NCBI GenBank assembly: GCA_965533275.1
Contig: CBESWG010000046.1
Location: 1-23,316, forward strand
Length of the DNA: 23,316 nt
Reading direction: 5' to 3'
Source of the DNA: JAUXEH01 sp965533275
GTDB lineage: Bacteria; Acidobacteriota; Aminicenantia; Aminicenantales; Aminicenantaceae
Shown: piece after piece, positions 22,561 to 23,316 of the stretch
How the letters are laid out: every line of letters begins with the position of its first letter
Numbering within the stretch: the stretch's first letter is position 1
Notes under the pieces: generated by a model
Database searches by the model: none
Told to the model about the DNA's origin: nothing
What the model saw: the letters and a program-made list of their open reading frames with translations, nothing else
Made by a program: the position numbers and the translations under genes

Positions 22561-23316
22561 ATGGACAAGATACTGGCAAAAAAATCACTCGCACAATGGC
22601 TGAAAAAACTGGATGCCTACGACATCTACGCTCCCGTTCCCCAGGATGACACCTGGAACTACGACCTCATCGCCGATCCAGCCAAGGTGAGCCTGGACTA
22701 CCTCAACACGGCCCAGGCACCCAAGAAGATCATCTTCCCTCAGAGAGAGGTGTTCCTGGAGTTCGGCAAATCCGAGGATGGGACTCCCCAAATGACAGAG
22801 ACGCTCCCGGACCCGGACCCCTTCATCGTCTTCGGCGTCCGTCCCTGTGATGCCAAGGCCCTGACCCAATACGACCAGGTATTCGCCGGGGACTATTCGG
22901 ATCCCTACTACTGGGCACGCAGGGACAAGAGCGTACTGGTGGGGCTGGGGTGTGTGACACCCCCTTCACCCAACTGCTTCTGCCCCACCGTGGGCGGATC
23001 GCCCCACTCCAAGCAGGGCCTGGACATCCTGCTGACCGACCTGGGCAGCGATTACTACGTCGAGTCCCTTACAAAGAAGGGCGAGAAACTCCTGGGTGCG
23101 GCCAAGACACTGTTCAAACCTCCCGCCGCCAAGGACAAGCAGGCCAGGGAAAAGCTCGAAAAAGAGGCCGAGAAAAAGATCCAGCGTCAGATCAAGGACC
23201 TGGCCAAGGTGCCTCCCAAACTCAAGGGGATGTTCGATTCCGAGCTCTGGGACCAGGAGGCCATGAGCTGCCTGCGCTGCGGCATCTGCACCTACCTGTG
23301 CCCTACCTGCCACTGT
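22561..23316 (+). CDS. AsrA/Flx-type iron-sulfur subunit, 3' end cut by window edge
   Basis: The first 252 residues of a protein that is still open at the right edge. The N-terminal region has PQREVFLEF and FGVRPCDAKAL, features shared by anaerobic sulfite reductase subunit A (AsrA) and the similar iron-sulfur subunits of Flx and group 3b/3d hydrogenase complexes. A central lysine- and glutamate-rich helical stretch (about residues 185-215) precedes a ferredoxin-type domain whose cysteines begin at 237, 240, 243, 247, with 250 and 252 after them (CLRCGICTYLCPTCHC). A second cluster motif is expected beyond the edge. GGTGAG lies before ATG 22561, four bases after the previous stop. By family habit an AsrB/FlxA-like FAD- and NAD(P)-binding subunit may follow. 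Confidence 0.8.
   Translation, partial: MDKILAKKSLAQWLKKLDAYDIYAPVPQDDTWNYDLIADPAKVSLDYLNTAQAPKKIIFPQREVFLEFGKSEDGTPQMTETLPDPDPFIVFGVRPCDAKALTQYDQVFAGDYSDPYYWARRDKSVLVGLGCVTPPSPNCFCPTVGGSPHSKQGLDILLTDLGSDYYVESLTKKGEKLLGAAKTLFKPPAAKDKQAREKLEKEAEKKIQRQIKDLAKVPPKLKGMFDSELWDQEAMSCLRCGICTYLCPTCHC

Overview
This window looks like part of the chromosome of an anaerobic, GC-rich, Gram-negative-type bacterium. Bacterial origin is supported by PyrR, a bacterial RNase III, a PAS/histidine-kinase/HPt phosphorelay with GGDEF output, Shine-Dalgarno sites and sigma70-like promoters. An anaerobic lifestyle is supported by the large Hdr / 2-oxoacid:ferredoxin oxidoreductase cluster and by a radical SAM enzyme. 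The phylum cannot be fixed by eye. Desulfobacterota-, Acidobacteriota/Aminicenantota- or similar anaerobic lineages would all fit. No tRNA, rRNA, CRISPR array, insertion sequence or prophage gene was recognised.

Layout: (1) 1-2769, forward: a short leader with a C-rich tract, then pyrR, pyrC and rnc, tightly packed (pyrC and rnc overlap by 4 bases). (2) 2826-3860, reverse: an AI-2E family (PerM-like) membrane protein. (3) 4075-9485, forward: a compact signalling operon behind a good promoter, holding a response regulator with a degenerate GGDEF domain, a 1052-residue soluble hybrid histidine kinase with four PAS and two receiver domains, a second response regulator with an intact GGDEF domain, and a stand-alone HPt protein. 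(4) 9492-10412, reverse: a secreted DUF6599-like protein, convergent with the HPt gene across a shared hairpin. (5) 10508-14731, forward and divergent from it: a DUF362 protein, a radical SAM protein with a twin-arginine N-terminus, and a polytopic membrane protein with an embedded spermidine-synthase-like domain. (6) 14955-23316, forward, behind another good promoter and running off the right edge: hdrC, hdrB, korD, korA, korB, korC, hdrA, an mvhD/flxD-like gene, an FlxB/FlxC-type iron-sulfur subunit and a partial AsrA/Flx-type iron-sulfur subunit.

The most interesting part is region 6. The four genes of a 2-oxoacid (probably 2-oxoglutarate) : ferredoxin oxidoreductase sit between hdrCB and hdrA. 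They are joined to hdrA by start/stop overlaps, and MvhD/Flx-type electron-input subunits follow. The arrangement suggests one electron-bifurcating or confurcating assembly linking 2-oxoacid/ferredoxin chemistry to an unknown disulfide and, through Flx-type subunits, probably to NAD(P)H. No hydrogenase large or small subunit gene is visible. The second notable module is region 5, where a radical SAM enzyme appears to carry a Tat signal and is translationally coupled to a DUF362 protein and a membrane aminopropyltransferase-like protein. The third is region 3, a phosphorelay that appears to feed two c-di-GMP-type outputs, one probably catalytic and one probably only sensing.
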